Shown here piece after piece: positions 40,150 to 50,793 of a DNA stretch of 64,000 nucleotides (positions are counted from its first letter, which is position 1; every line of letters starts with the position of its first letter). The notes below the pieces were generated by a model, which did not search any database, was not told where the DNA came from, and saw nothing but the letters and a program-made list of their open reading frames with translations. The translations under genes and the position numbers were made by a program. This DNA is from DAIDKA01 sp035503515. Lineage in GTDB: Bacteria > Pseudomonadota > Gammaproteobacteria > Steroidobacterales > Steroidobacteraceae. The stretch spans positions 62,001-126,000 of the forward strand of contig DATJTJ010000011.1 in assembly GCA_035503515.1 (NCBI GenBank). The letters are read 5' to 3'.

Positions 40150-41210
40150 GCGATCCGGTCATCGTCGGCCTTTCCGGCGGCGTCGACTCGGCGGTCGCGG
40201 CGCTGCTGCTCGTGGAGCAGGGCTATGAGGTGCAGGGCCTGTTCATGAGCAACTGGGACGAAGAGGACGCCTACTGCACCCAGGCCCAGGACTACCAGGA
40301 CGCACGCGCCGTGGCGCGGGTGCTCGGCATTCCGCTGCACCGGGCGAGCTTCGCCGCCGACTACCGCGCGCGGGTGTTCGAGTACTTCCTGGCCGAGCAT
40401 CGCGCCGGCCGCACCCCGAACCCGGACGTGCTGTGCAATCGTGAAGTGAAGTTCGGCGTAGGCCTGCGCCATGCGCGGCGCCTGGGTGCCCGCTTTTTCG
40501 CCACCGGCCATTACGCACGCCTGCGCCACGGGCACGGCGGCGTGCAGCTGCTCAAGGCCATCGATGCGGTCAAGGACCAGACCTATTTCCTGCATGCCGT
40601 GCACGCCTGCGACCTGCAGCAGGCGCTGATGCCGGTGGGCGACTACACCAAGGCCGAAGTGCGCGAACGGGCGCGCGCGGCCAACCTGCCCGTGTTCGAC
40701 AAGCCCGACAGCACCGGCATCTGTTTCATCGGCGAGCGGCCGTTCCGGGAGTTCCTGCGCAAGTACATTGCAGAAGTCCCCGGGCCCATCGAGACGCCGG
40801 ACGGCGAATGCCTGGGCACGCACTGCGGTCTGGCGTTCTACACGCTCGGCCAGCGGGGCGGAATCGGCCTCGGCGGGCGCCACGACAGTGACGCCCTGCC
40901 CTGGTACGTCGCGGCGAAGGACGCGGCGCGCAATGCGCTGATCGTGGTGCAGGGACATGATCATCCGCGGCTGCACGCGCGCGGGCTGCTGTGTACGGAC
41001 CTGCACTGGCTCACGGCCCCGCCGGAGGCGCCGCTGCGCTGCACGGTGCGGGTCCGTCACCGGCACACCGACCAGCCGGCGCTGCTGCAGCCGGGCGCGG
41101 ACGGTACCGCGCGTGTGCTGTTCGATGAACCCCAGCGCGCCCTTACCCCGGGCCAGTTCGCGGTCGCCTATCAGGGTGACCTGTGCCTCGGGGGCGGGAC
41201 CATTGCCTGA
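40146..41210 (+). CDS. mnmA: tRNA-specific 2-thiouridylase
   Basis: 354 residues from GTG 40146 (GTGA overlap with nudJ). PP-loop GLSGGVDSAVAALLL (residues 8-22), catalytic cysteines in VLCNREVKFG (about 96-105) and TGICFIGERPF (about 192-202), and KDQTYFL near 143 are all present. MnmA adds sulfur to U34 of tRNA-Lys, -Glu and -Gln using persulfide relayed from IscS/TusE. Its stop lies 2 nt from the stop of the convergent LysR gene. Confidence 0.96.
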   Translation: MSDPVIVGLSGGVDSAVAALLLVEQGYEVQGLFMSNWDEEDAYCTQAQDYQDARAVARVLGIPLHRASFAADYRARVFEYFLAEHRAGRTPNPDVLCNREVKFGVGLRHARRLGARFFATGHYARLRHGHGGVQLLKAIDAVKDQTYFLHAVHACDLQQALMPVGDYTKAEVRERARAANLPVFDKPDSTGICFIGERPFREFLRKYIAEVPGPIETPDGECLGTHCGLAFYTLGQRGGIGLGGRHDSDALPWYVAAKDAARNALIVVQGHDHPRLHARGLLCTDLHWLTAPPEAPLRCTVRVRHRHTDQPALLQPGADGTARVLFDEPQRALTPGQFAVAYQGDLCLGGGTIA

Positions 41211-41212
41211 AC

Positions 41213-42133
41213 TCAGGTGCGGGACCGCGGCGCGCGCGTCCTGAATCGTGACCGGCGCTCCAGCAGCAGCTCGTAGAGGTTGCGGGCGGCGGGCGAGAGC
41301 ACCGCGCCCTTGCGGGTGAGCAGATTGAAGGTCCTGGAAACCGACGGGGCGATGAGATCGATCACCCGCAGGCTGGGATAAGCGCCGTCCTGCATCGCCA
41401 GCCGCGGGACGACCGCGATCCCGACGCCCTGCGCGACCAGCCCCACGGCGGTGGAACTGCGCTGCACCTCGTAGAAGATCTCCAGGGACTGATGCTCGGC
41501 GCCCAGGGACTGCTCCAGCAGCGACTCGTTGCTGCTGCTGGCGCCCGGAAATATGAGCCGGTGGCCCTTCAGCTGCTGCCAGGCCACGCGGCGGTTGTCC
41601 GCCAGCGGATGATCCCGGCGACAGACCAGCACGAAGCTGTCCTGCAGCAGCGGCGTGCTGTCGAGGTCCGCGTGACCCAGCCGGGCCACGTTGATGCCAA
41701 ACTCGGCTTCGCGGCTCAGCACCGCTTCGGCCACTGCCGAGGAGGCATGGTCGAGCAGGCGGATGCGGTTGTCCGGGAAGCGCGCGGCGTATTCGCGCAG
41801 CACCTCCGGCAGGTAGTGCACGCCCATGGTGGGCACGCAGGCGAGGGTCACGTCCCCGCGCATGGCCTTGCCGGTCTCGCGGATCTCGTTCAGGGAGGCG
41901 GCAAGTTCGGACAGCAGACGGCGCGCCTGGGGCAGGAATCCTTCCCCGGAGCGGGACAGGGCCACCGTGCGCGTGGTGCGCTCGACCAGTCGCACGCCCA
42001 AGTTGGTTTCCAGGTTCTTCAGCCTGCGGCTGAGGGCCGTCTGGGTGATGCCGAGGGCCGCGGCGGCCCGGTTGAAGGCCCCGTTCTCCGCGATGGAGAC
42101 GAAGGCCTGCACGCCGAGGGTGTCGATTTTCAT
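41213..42133 (-). CDS. LysR-family regulator divergent from acnA
   Basis: 306 residues: winged helix-turn-helix at 1-60 (ALGITQTALSRRLKNLETNL) and a ligand-binding domain (from about 90, GDVTLACVPTMGVHYLPEVL). It is read divergently from aconitase A with 103 nt between starts and an imperfect palindrome next to its own start. LysR regulators usually control the divergent gene, so control of acnA, perhaps in response to a TCA or related carboxylate, is the natural inference. No closer functional name is justified. Confidence 0.9.
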   Translation of the reverse strand: MKIDTLGVQAFVSIAENGAFNRAAAALGITQTALSRRLKNLETNLGVRLVERTTRTVALSRSGEGFLPQARRLLSELAASLNEIRETGKAMRGDVTLACVPTMGVHYLPEVLREYAARFPDNRIRLLDHASSAVAEAVLSREAEFGINVARLGHADLDSTPLLQDSFVLVCRRDHPLADNRRVAWQQLKGHRLIFPGASSSNESLLEQSLGAEHQSLEIFYEVQRSSTAVGLVAQGVGIAVVPRLAMQDGAYPSLRVIDLIAPSVSRTFNLLTRKGAVLSPAARNLYELLLERRSRFRTRAPRSRT

Positions 42134-42139
42134 GCAGCA

Positions 42140-42158
42140 AATGCATCAATAATGTATT
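42140..42158. promoter_or_regulatory. Candidate LysR operator between lysR and acnA
   Basis: AATGCAT-CAATA-ATGTATT is a 7-5-7 inverted repeat with one mismatch, AT-rich in a GC-rich setting, 6 nt upstream of the LysR start codon. Position and symmetry suit autorepression by the LysR protein and possibly activation of acnA to the right. Confidence 0.35.
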
Positions 42159-42236
42159 TAATGTCATTTTACTCCCTACCGCGCCGGACGCAAAATACCG
42201 CCCGCGCCATCCCAGTGTCCGGATCCGGAGAAACCC

Positions 42237-44927
<2,691 letters not shown>

Positions 44928-44949
44928 GGCAACGCGGGCCGGCGGCGAG

Positions 44950-45606
44950 ATGCGGCTGGTCGTCTTCGATCTGGACGGTACGCTCACGTACCGGGACACG
45001 CTGTGGCCCTATGTCTGGGGCTACCTCAACCGCGCGCACCGCAACCGGCTGCGCGTCGTGGGCGTGATCCCGACGCTGATCGCCTTCGGCGCAGGCGCGG
45101 CGGATCATGGCGATGTGAAGTCGGCCTTCATCCGCAGCACCCTGCGCGGCACGCCGCGCGAGCAGCTCGCGCGCTGGACCGGGGAGTTCGTGCCCTGGAT
45201 CGTGAGCGAGGGCTGCAGCCCCGGGGCCCTACACGCGCTGCGCGGCCATCGCGAGGCCGCGGACCATCTGGTCCTGATGAGCGCGAGCACCGATCTGTAC
45301 GTACCGCAGGTCGGACAGGCGCTGGGGTTCCACGAGGTGATCTGCACGGGCGTCGCCTTCGATGGGGCCGGGCGGCTGGAGGGCACCCTCACCACCCCCA
45401 ACCGCCGGGGACTGGAGAAGGCGCGCTGCTTTGCAGCCCTGCAGCGCCGCCACCCCGACCTCAAGACCGTGGCCTATGGCAATGCGGGCAGCGATCTTGC
45501 GCACCTGAAGCTTGCGGATGAGCCGCGGCTGGTGAACGCCTCGCGGGCGACCGCCCGGCAGGCGCGGCGCATGGGCATTGTGCCCTTTGCGACGTGGAAC
45601 GGATGA
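44950..45606 (+). CDS. HAD-IB family phosphatase
   Basis: 218 residues of the SerB-like HAD-IB group: motif I FDLDGTLTYRDT, motif II LMSASTDLY, Lys in RRGLEKARC and motif IV YGNAGSDLAHL. HAD-IB enzymes with this length dephosphorylate small phosphates or lysophospholipids; the substrate is not determinable. It lies 22 nt after acnA, on the same strand, so it may be read from the acnA promoter. Confidence 0.85.
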   Translation: MRLVVFDLDGTLTYRDTLWPYVWGYLNRAHRNRLRVVGVIPTLIAFGAGAADHGDVKSAFIRSTLRGTPREQLARWTGEFVPWIVSEGCSPGALHALRGHREAADHLVLMSASTDLYVPQVGQALGFHEVICTGVAFDGAGRLEGTLTTPNRRGLEKARCFAALQRRHPDLKTVAYGNAGSDLAHLKLADEPRLVNASRATARQARRMGIVPFATWNG

Positions 45607-45663
45607 GGCAAGCGTGCAATATTGGGGCCTGAAGGACGGTCCAGTAGCCAAAGCGGAGTTGCC

Positions 45664-46626
45664 ATGAGACGCCATCAGCCCAATCGCATCCTGCCTTCGG
45701 AAATCACCCCCGAGGCGACCTATCTGAACCGTCGCGACCTGCTCGCGGGCGCCGTCGCGAGCGGCATCCTCTCCGCCACGGCTCTGCCCGCGCTTCCCGT
45801 CGTGGCGGCCGAGGCGCCCGCCGGCCACTTCAACTTCACACGCAATGCCAAGTATTCGGTGTCCCTGGAGCCCACCAGCTACAAGGACATCACGCATTAC
45901 AACAACTTCTATGAATTCGGCACCGGCAAGGAAGACCCCGCGGCGAACGCGGGAACGCTGCGGCCGCGTCCCTGGAGCGTCGCCGTCGAGGGGGAATGCG
46001 AGACCAAGGGCACCTTCGGGTTCGACGATCTGATCAAGGGGCTGCCGCTCGAGGAGCGGGTGTACCGCTTCCGCTGCGTCGAGGCCTGGTCCATGGTGGT
46101 GCCGTGGCTGGGCTTCCAGCTCTCGGGCCTGATCCAGAAGCTCAAGCCCACCAGCAAGGCAAAGTACGTCCAGTTCGTGACGCTGATGGACCCCAAGCAG
46201 ATGCCCGGCGAAGCAACGGACGTGCTGAACTGGCCCTACGTGGAAGGCCTGCGCATGGATGAGGCCATGAACCCGCTCACGCTCATGGCGATCGGGCTGT
46301 ATGGCCGGGCCCTCCCCAACCAGGACGGCGCGCCCCTGCGGCTGGTCGTGCCCTGGAAGTACGGCTTCAAGGGCATCAAGTCGATCGTGAAGATTGCCTT
46401 CGTGGAAAACCAGCCCCGCAACACCTGGAACATCGCCGCGCCCAACGAGTACGGGTTCTACGCCAACGTCAATCCGCACGTCGATCATCCGCGCTGGAGC
46501 CAGGCGACGGAGCGGCCGATCGGCAAGGGACTGTTCGCGAAGAACCAGCCGACGCTGATGTTCAACGGCTACGAGAACGAGGTCGGCTATCTCTACAAGG
46601 GCATGGACCTGCGCCGGAACTTCTGA
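45664..46626 (+). CDS. msrP: Periplasmic methionine-sulfoxide reductase catalytic subunit (YedY)
   Basis: 320 residues from ATG 45664 (GCGGAG upstream). A twin-arginine signal (NRRDLLAGAVASG, residues 22-34) sends the folded molybdenum-cofactor protein to the periplasm. The sulfite-oxidase fold shows the cofactor Cys in YRFRCVEAWSMVVPW near residue 139 and the YedY-specific NFYEFGTGKEDPA near 80. MsrP repairs oxidised methionines in periplasmic proteins with electrons from MsrQ. Stop and msrQ start share one base (TGATG). Confidence 0.95.
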   Translation: MRRHQPNRILPSEITPEATYLNRRDLLAGAVASGILSATALPALPVVAAEAPAGHFNFTRNAKYSVSLEPTSYKDITHYNNFYEFGTGKEDPAANAGTLRPRPWSVAVEGECETKGTFGFDDLIKGLPLEERVYRFRCVEAWSMVVPWLGFQLSGLIQKLKPTSKAKYVQFVTLMDPKQMPGEATDVLNWPYVEGLRMDEAMNPLTLMAIGLYGRALPNQDGAPLRLVVPWKYGFKGIKSIVKIAFVENQPRNTWNIAAPNEYGFYANVNPHVDHPRWSQATERPIGKGLFAKNQPTLMFNGYENEVGYLYKGMDLRRNF

Positions 46627-47288
46627 TGACGGTCGAGCAGCAGTTCCGGTACCTGTACAAACCCGCCGTGTTCGCGGCAAGCCTGGTGCCTGCGGCTCTC
46701 CTGGTGTGCGGCGCCCTGGGGTGGTTCGGCCAGGACCTGGGCGCCGACCCGGTGGCGAAACTGCTGCACAGCTGCGGCAAGACGGGACTGAATTTTCTGC
46801 TGCTGACGCTTCTGGTCACGCCGCTGAGACGGCTCACCGGCTGGAACAACCTGGTGCGCCTGCGGCGCATGCTCGGCCTGTTTGCGTTCTTCTACATCGT
46901 CGCCCACTTCAGCGTGTACCTGGTCCTGGACCGGCAGCTGGACATGCACAGCATCGTGCAGGACATCGCCAAGCGGCCCTACATCACCATCGGTTTCGCG
47001 GCCCTGCTGCTGATGGTTCCGCTGGCCATCACCTCCACCAACCGGATGATGCGCCGGCTCGGCCGACGCTGGCAGAAGCTGCACCGGCTGATCTACCTGA
47101 TCGTCATCCTGGGGGTCTGGCACTACTGGTGGCAGGTGAAGAAGGACATCCGCCAGCCGGCGCTCTACGTGGGCATGGTGGCGGTGCTGCTGGGGATACG
47201 GCTGGCGTACTACCTGCGCTCACGCGCGCGGCAGGCCCGCTCCGTCACATCGAAGTCCGCACCTGCCACAGCTCAGGAAAGAACCTGA
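46626..47288 (+). CDS. msrQ: Heme-binding membrane subunit of the MsrPQ system (YedZ)
   Basis: 220 residues with six transmembrane helices and the ferric-reductase-like heme histidines (for example FFYIVAHFSVYLVLD near residue 90, KLHRLIYLIVILGVWHYWW near 155). MsrQ takes electrons from the quinone pool or a flavin reductase and passes them to MsrP. Coupled translation with msrP. Unusually, its 3' end overlaps the convergent tryptophan dioxygenase gene by 44 nt. Confidence 0.93.
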   Translation: MTVEQQFRYLYKPAVFAASLVPAALLVCGALGWFGQDLGADPVAKLLHSCGKTGLNFLLLTLLVTPLRRLTGWNNLVRLRRMLGLFAFFYIVAHFSVYLVLDRQLDMHSIVQDIAKRPYITIGFAALLLMVPLAITSTNRMMRRLGRRWQKLHRLIYLIVILGVWHYWWQVKKDIRQPALYVGMVAVLLGIRLAYYLRSRARQARSVTSKSAPATAQERT

Positions 47289-48102
47289 GTTCGAGCGCCT
47301 TGGCCAGATACGGCACGCCACTGGTGCCGCCGGTGCCGCGCTTGTAGCCGATGATGCGCTCGACGGCCTTCAGGTGATGGAAGCGCCAGATCTGGAACTG
47401 GTGATCGAGGTTGATGAGCCGCTCGGCGAGTTCGTACAGGTCCCACTCCTTTTCCGAGTTGTGATAGACGCCGAGCCAGGCGCCGGCGACCTGCTTGCTG
47501 GCGCGGTACGGCTCGCCGAAGTCCCGCGACAGATAGTCATCCGGAATGCCGTAGCCGCGGCGGCTGAGCAGCGCCAGCACCTCATCGTACAGGGACGGCG
47601 CGGCCAGTACCTGCTGCAGGCGCGCGAAGCTGGCCGGATCGTTGCGATGCACGTTGATGACGTCGGCATTCTTGTTGCCGATCGTGAATTCCAGCACCCG
47701 GTACTGCACGGACTGGAAGCCGGAGGAGCGCCCCAGCACATTGCGGAACGCGGAATAGTCCGCCGGCGTCATGGTGGCCAGCACGTCCCACACCGCTGTC
47801 AGCTGGGTCTGCACCCGCGCGATGCGCTCGAGCATGCGGAAACTCGGGCCGAGGTTGTCCCGCCGCACGCAGTCCAGCACCCCATCCAGCTCGTGCAGGA
47901 ACAGCCGTATCCACAGCTCCGAGGCCTGGTGGACGATGATGAACATCATCTCGTCGTGCTCGTAGGACAGCGGTCGCTGGGCGGTGAGGATCTGGTCCAG
48001 GCGCAGGTAGCCGCCATAGCTCAGGGAGGAACCCAGGTCCCAGTGGACCGGTTCGTCGGAAAGATCGACCCGCTCTGACTTGTCGTAGGGACGGTTGCTC
48101 AT
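47245..48102 (-). CDS. kynA: Tryptophan 2,3-dioxygenase
   Basis: 285 residues from ATG 48102. TDO hallmarks are YGGYLRLDQILTAQ near 30, HDEMMFIIVHQASELW near 50-65, the heme ligand region FHHLKAVERIIGYKRGTGGT near 235-254 and SGFQSVQYRVLEF near 125. TDO opens the indole ring of tryptophan to N-formylkynurenine in the cytoplasm. No kynurenine formamidase or kynureninase gene is in this window, so the rest of the pathway lies elsewhere. It overlaps the upstream SprT-like gene by 4 nt. Confidence 0.95.
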   Translation of the reverse strand: MSNRPYDKSERVDLSDEPVHWDLGSSLSYGGYLRLDQILTAQRPLSYEHDEMMFIIVHQASELWIRLFLHELDGVLDCVRRDNLGPSFRMLERIARVQTQLTAVWDVLATMTPADYSAFRNVLGRSSGFQSVQYRVLEFTIGNKNADVINVHRNDPASFARLQQVLAAPSLYDEVLALLSRRGYGIPDDYLSRDFGEPYRASKQVAGAWLGVYHNSEKEWDLYELAERLINLDHQFQIWRFHHLKAVERIIGYKRGTGGTSGVPYLAKALELRFFPELWQVRTSM

Positions 48103-48821
48103 GACAGCCACGATGGTACACGCCGCCAGCCCTCGAGCAATTGGCGGTCGAGCCGGCGGTAGTCCGGGCAGCAGCGGGCCACGCAGTCCCAGAACGCCCG
48201 GGAATGGTTCATGTGGCGGGTGTGCGCAAGCTCATGGATCAGGAGGTAGCGCAGCACCTCGGGGGGCTGGAACAGGATGCAGCAGTTCAGGCTGATGGTA
48301 CCCTGGGTCGAACAGCTGCCCCAGCGCGTGCGCTGGCGGCGGACGCTGAGGCGCCGGTAGGCGAAGCCGAACTCGCGGGCGCAGTCGGCCAGATGCGCGG
48401 AGAGCACCAGCCGTGCCCGACCGATCAGCCAGCGCCGCAGCGCATCGCCCAGCGGCCGGGGATCGCCCGTGTCGCCGGCGATGACCAGCAGTTCGTCGGT
48501 CCCTTCGCGGATGCGCACCCGGCCGCTGCCCCCGGCCAAGTGCACCCGCCAGGTCTCGTAGAGCGCCGGCAGCGCGATGACCGCGGGCGGGAACGGGGTC
48601 TGCGGCGGGCGATGCCGCAGGGCCGCCTCGCGGCGGGCCTCGATCCAGCTGCGATGCTGGGCCAGGAAGGCACTCACGGTGGCCCGCGAGGTGCGCGGCG
48701 GCACCACCACCTCCACCCGGCCGGTGCGGTGGACACGGACCGCCAGACGCCGTGCGCGACGGCTCTCGCGCACCACCCAGGGCTGCGAGTCAGTGTCGGA
48801 CCAAAGGAAAAGCTGGTTCAA
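48099..48821 (-). CDS. YgjP-type M48 metallopeptidase-like protein
   Basis: 240 residues from TTG 48821. The C-terminal half has RQRTRWGSCSTQGTISLN then the zinc motif HELAHTRHMNHSRAFW (about residues 203-218), as in YgjP/WLM-type peptidases. The N-terminal half is the family's beta-rich domain (RRARRLAVRVHRTGRVEVVVP). Substrate unknown. The start lies only 8 nt from the divergent ABC gene start, so the two promoters must overlap the coding sequences. Confidence 0.87.
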   Translation of the reverse strand: MNQLFLWSDTDSQPWVVRESRRARRLAVRVHRTGRVEVVVPPRTSRATVSAFLAQHRSWIEARREAALRHRPPQTPFPPAVIALPALYETWRVHLAGGSGRVRIREGTDELLVIAGDTGDPRPLGDALRRWLIGRARLVLSAHLADCAREFGFAYRRLSVRRQRTRWGSCSTQGTISLNCCILFQPPEVLRYLLIHELAHTRHMNHSRAFWDCVARCCPDYRRLDRQLLEGWRRVPSWLS

Positions 48822-48829
48822 TTCACCCT

Positions 48830-49756
48830 ATGATAATCGACGAACCCCGGGTCCAGCATCCGGCAGCCGCGACCGACGTGCTGCTGGGCGTGGACAACCT
48901 CGTGAAGCGCTACGCCGACAACACGGCGGTCGATGGCGTGTCCTTCCAGGTGCGCGCCGGCACCTGCTTCGGGTTGCTGGGTCCGAACGGGGCGGGCAAG
49001 ACGACCACCATCGAGATCATGGAGGGCATCCTCGCGCCGACCTCCGGGGTGGTGCGCTACCGCGGCGCCCCGCTCGGGGAGCGCTTCCGCGCCGAGGCCG
49101 GCATCCTCTTCCAGAAGACGGCGCTGCAGGACTTCCTGACCGTGCGGCAGACGCTGAACCTGTTCCGGGGACTCTACGATCACGGCCTGCCGGTGGCCGA
49201 GGTCGTGCGGCTGTGCGCCCTGGAGAAGCTGCTCGCCCGCGACAACAAGAAGCTCTCCGGGGGCCAGCTGCAGCGGCTGTTGCTGGGCGTCGCGCTGGTC
49301 AACGATCCGGCCATCCTGTTCCTGGATGAACCCACCACGGGACTCGACCCCCAGGCGCGGCGGATGTTCTGGGACCTGGTGCAATCGATCAAGGCCCAGC
49401 ACAAGACCATCCTCCTCACCACCCACTACATGGAGGAGGCGCAGCTGCTGTGCGATGAGATCGTGATCATGGATCACGGCCGGATCATTGCCCAGGGGCC
49501 GCCGCAGTCGCTGCTGCGGCAGCATTTCAAGGCGGTGCTGCTGGAACTGCCGAGCGAGGACTGGTCCGCGCAGGCGCGCGCGCTGGGCATGGGCTTCTTC
49601 GAGGCGGCGGGCCGGGTGGAGCTGACCACCAACGATCTCGAGGGTACCCTGCGCACGCTGATGCAGGCGGGCGTGTCCCTGGCACACCTCACCATCCGGC
49701 CGCCGAACCTCGAGGATCTGTTCCTGGAACTGACCGGCAAGGACCTGCGCTCATGA
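48830..49756 (+). CDS. ABC transporter ATP-binding protein (ABC-2 exporter type)
   Basis: 308 residues: Walker A GPNGAGKTTT near 60, Q-loop FQKTALQDF near 104, signature LSGGQLQRLLLG near 146, Walker B ILFLDEPTTGLDP near 165 and switch His in TTHYMEEA. The C-terminal 80 residues resemble drug or polysaccharide exporters (NatA/CcmA group). It energises the permease encoded next (4-nt overlap). ATG 48830 lacks a clear ribosome site; an AAAGGA lies 22 nt upstream. Confidence 0.92.
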   Translation: MIIDEPRVQHPAAATDVLLGVDNLVKRYADNTAVDGVSFQVRAGTCFGLLGPNGAGKTTTIEIMEGILAPTSGVVRYRGAPLGERFRAEAGILFQKTALQDFLTVRQTLNLFRGLYDHGLPVAEVVRLCALEKLLARDNKKLSGGQLQRLLLGVALVNDPAILFLDEPTTGLDPQARRMFWDLVQSIKAQHKTILLTTHYMEEAQLLCDEIVIMDHGRIIAQGPPQSLLRQHFKAVLLELPSEDWSAQARALGMGFFEAAGRVELTTNDLEGTLRTLMQAGVSLAHLTIRPPNLEDLFLELTGKDLRS

Positions 49757-50793
49757 GTGTATTCACCCGGCTGCGCCGCGGTTCCAGGCGCCTGGGCGCC
49801 GTATGGCATGCGCGCAATCTCGAATTCGTTCGCGACCGCACCTCGCTCATCTTCACCCTCGGCATGCCGGTCGCCATCGTCATCGCCATGGCGCTGATTT
49901 TCGGCGGCCCACCCCGGCCGCTGCTCAAGGTCGGATACCTGGGAACCCTGCCGACGCCGTCCAGCGCGTATCCGTTCCTGCTCGAGCGCTACATCCAGTT
50001 CGTGCCCGAATCGCAGCAGGCCTCCGGCATCCACTACGTGTCCCGCAACGACCTGGCGCTGCTCCTCGACCTGCGGCAACGTCCGGTGCGGTACTGGGCC
50101 ATCGAGGACTCGCCCACCGGCTACGTCGCCGAGAAGCTGCTGCTGCAGGCCGATCCCACGGCGCGGCGCCTGCCCATGGGCGGCACCGTCAGCCGCTACA
50201 TCGACTGGCTGTTCCCGGGCGTGCTCGGCATGAACATGATGTTCACCTGCCTCATGGGCGCGGGCTACGTGGTCGTGCGCTACCGCAAGAACGGCTTCCT
50301 CAAGCGCTTGTCCGCAACCCCCGTCTCGGCGTTCGAATTCCTGAGTGCCCAGGTCTTGAGCCGCCTGGGCCTGGCGCTGCTGATCACCGTCATCCTCTAC
50401 GTCGGCATCGGCGCCGTGATCCACTTCCACAACGTCGGCAGCACGGCGCTGCTGCTGCTGATCGCGGTGCTCGGTTCCCTGAGCCTCATCGCCTTCGGGC
50501 TGATCGTCGCCGCGCGCTTCGCGAGCGAGGAAGTGGTCGGCGGCCTGCTGAACCTTCTGACCTGGCCCATGATGCTGCTGTCGGGAATCTGGTTTTCGCT
50601 CGAAGGCTCGCCGCGCTGGATGCAATGGCTGGCGCAGCTGTTCCCGCTGACCCACATCCTGCAGGCGGCCCGCGCCGTGACCCTGGATGGCGCAGGCTTC
50701 ACCGGCATTGGCGTGGACCTCGCCTACCTCGCCGGCACCACCCTGGTGTTCCTCGGCATGGGCGCCTTTTCCTTCCGCTGGCGGCCCGAATGA
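49753..50793 (+). CDS. ABC-2 type permease
   Basis: 346 residues: one N-terminal helix (about 34-52), a large periplasmic domain (55-150), then five to six helices (150-340) in the ABC-2 layout, with LLTWPMMLLSGIWFSLEGSP near residue 262 matching the conserved ABC-2 segment. Typical substrates are drugs, lipids or capsule components; none can be chosen here. Start and stop both overlap neighbours by 4 nt (ATGA), so ATPase, permease and threonine aldolase are translated as one unit. Confidence 0.9.
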   Translation: MSVFTRLRRGSRRLGAVWHARNLEFVRDRTSLIFTLGMPVAIVIAMALIFGGPPRPLLKVGYLGTLPTPSSAYPFLLERYIQFVPESQQASGIHYVSRNDLALLLDLRQRPVRYWAIEDSPTGYVAEKLLLQADPTARRLPMGGTVSRYIDWLFPGVLGMNMMFTCLMGAGYVVVRYRKNGFLKRLSATPVSAFEFLSAQVLSRLGLALLITVILYVGIGAVIHFHNVGSTALLLLIAVLGSLSLIAFGLIVAARFASEEVVGGLLNLLTWPMMLLSGIWFSLEGSPRWMQWLAQLFPLTHILQAARAVTLDGAGFTGIGVDLAYLAGTTLVFLGMGAFSFRWRPE

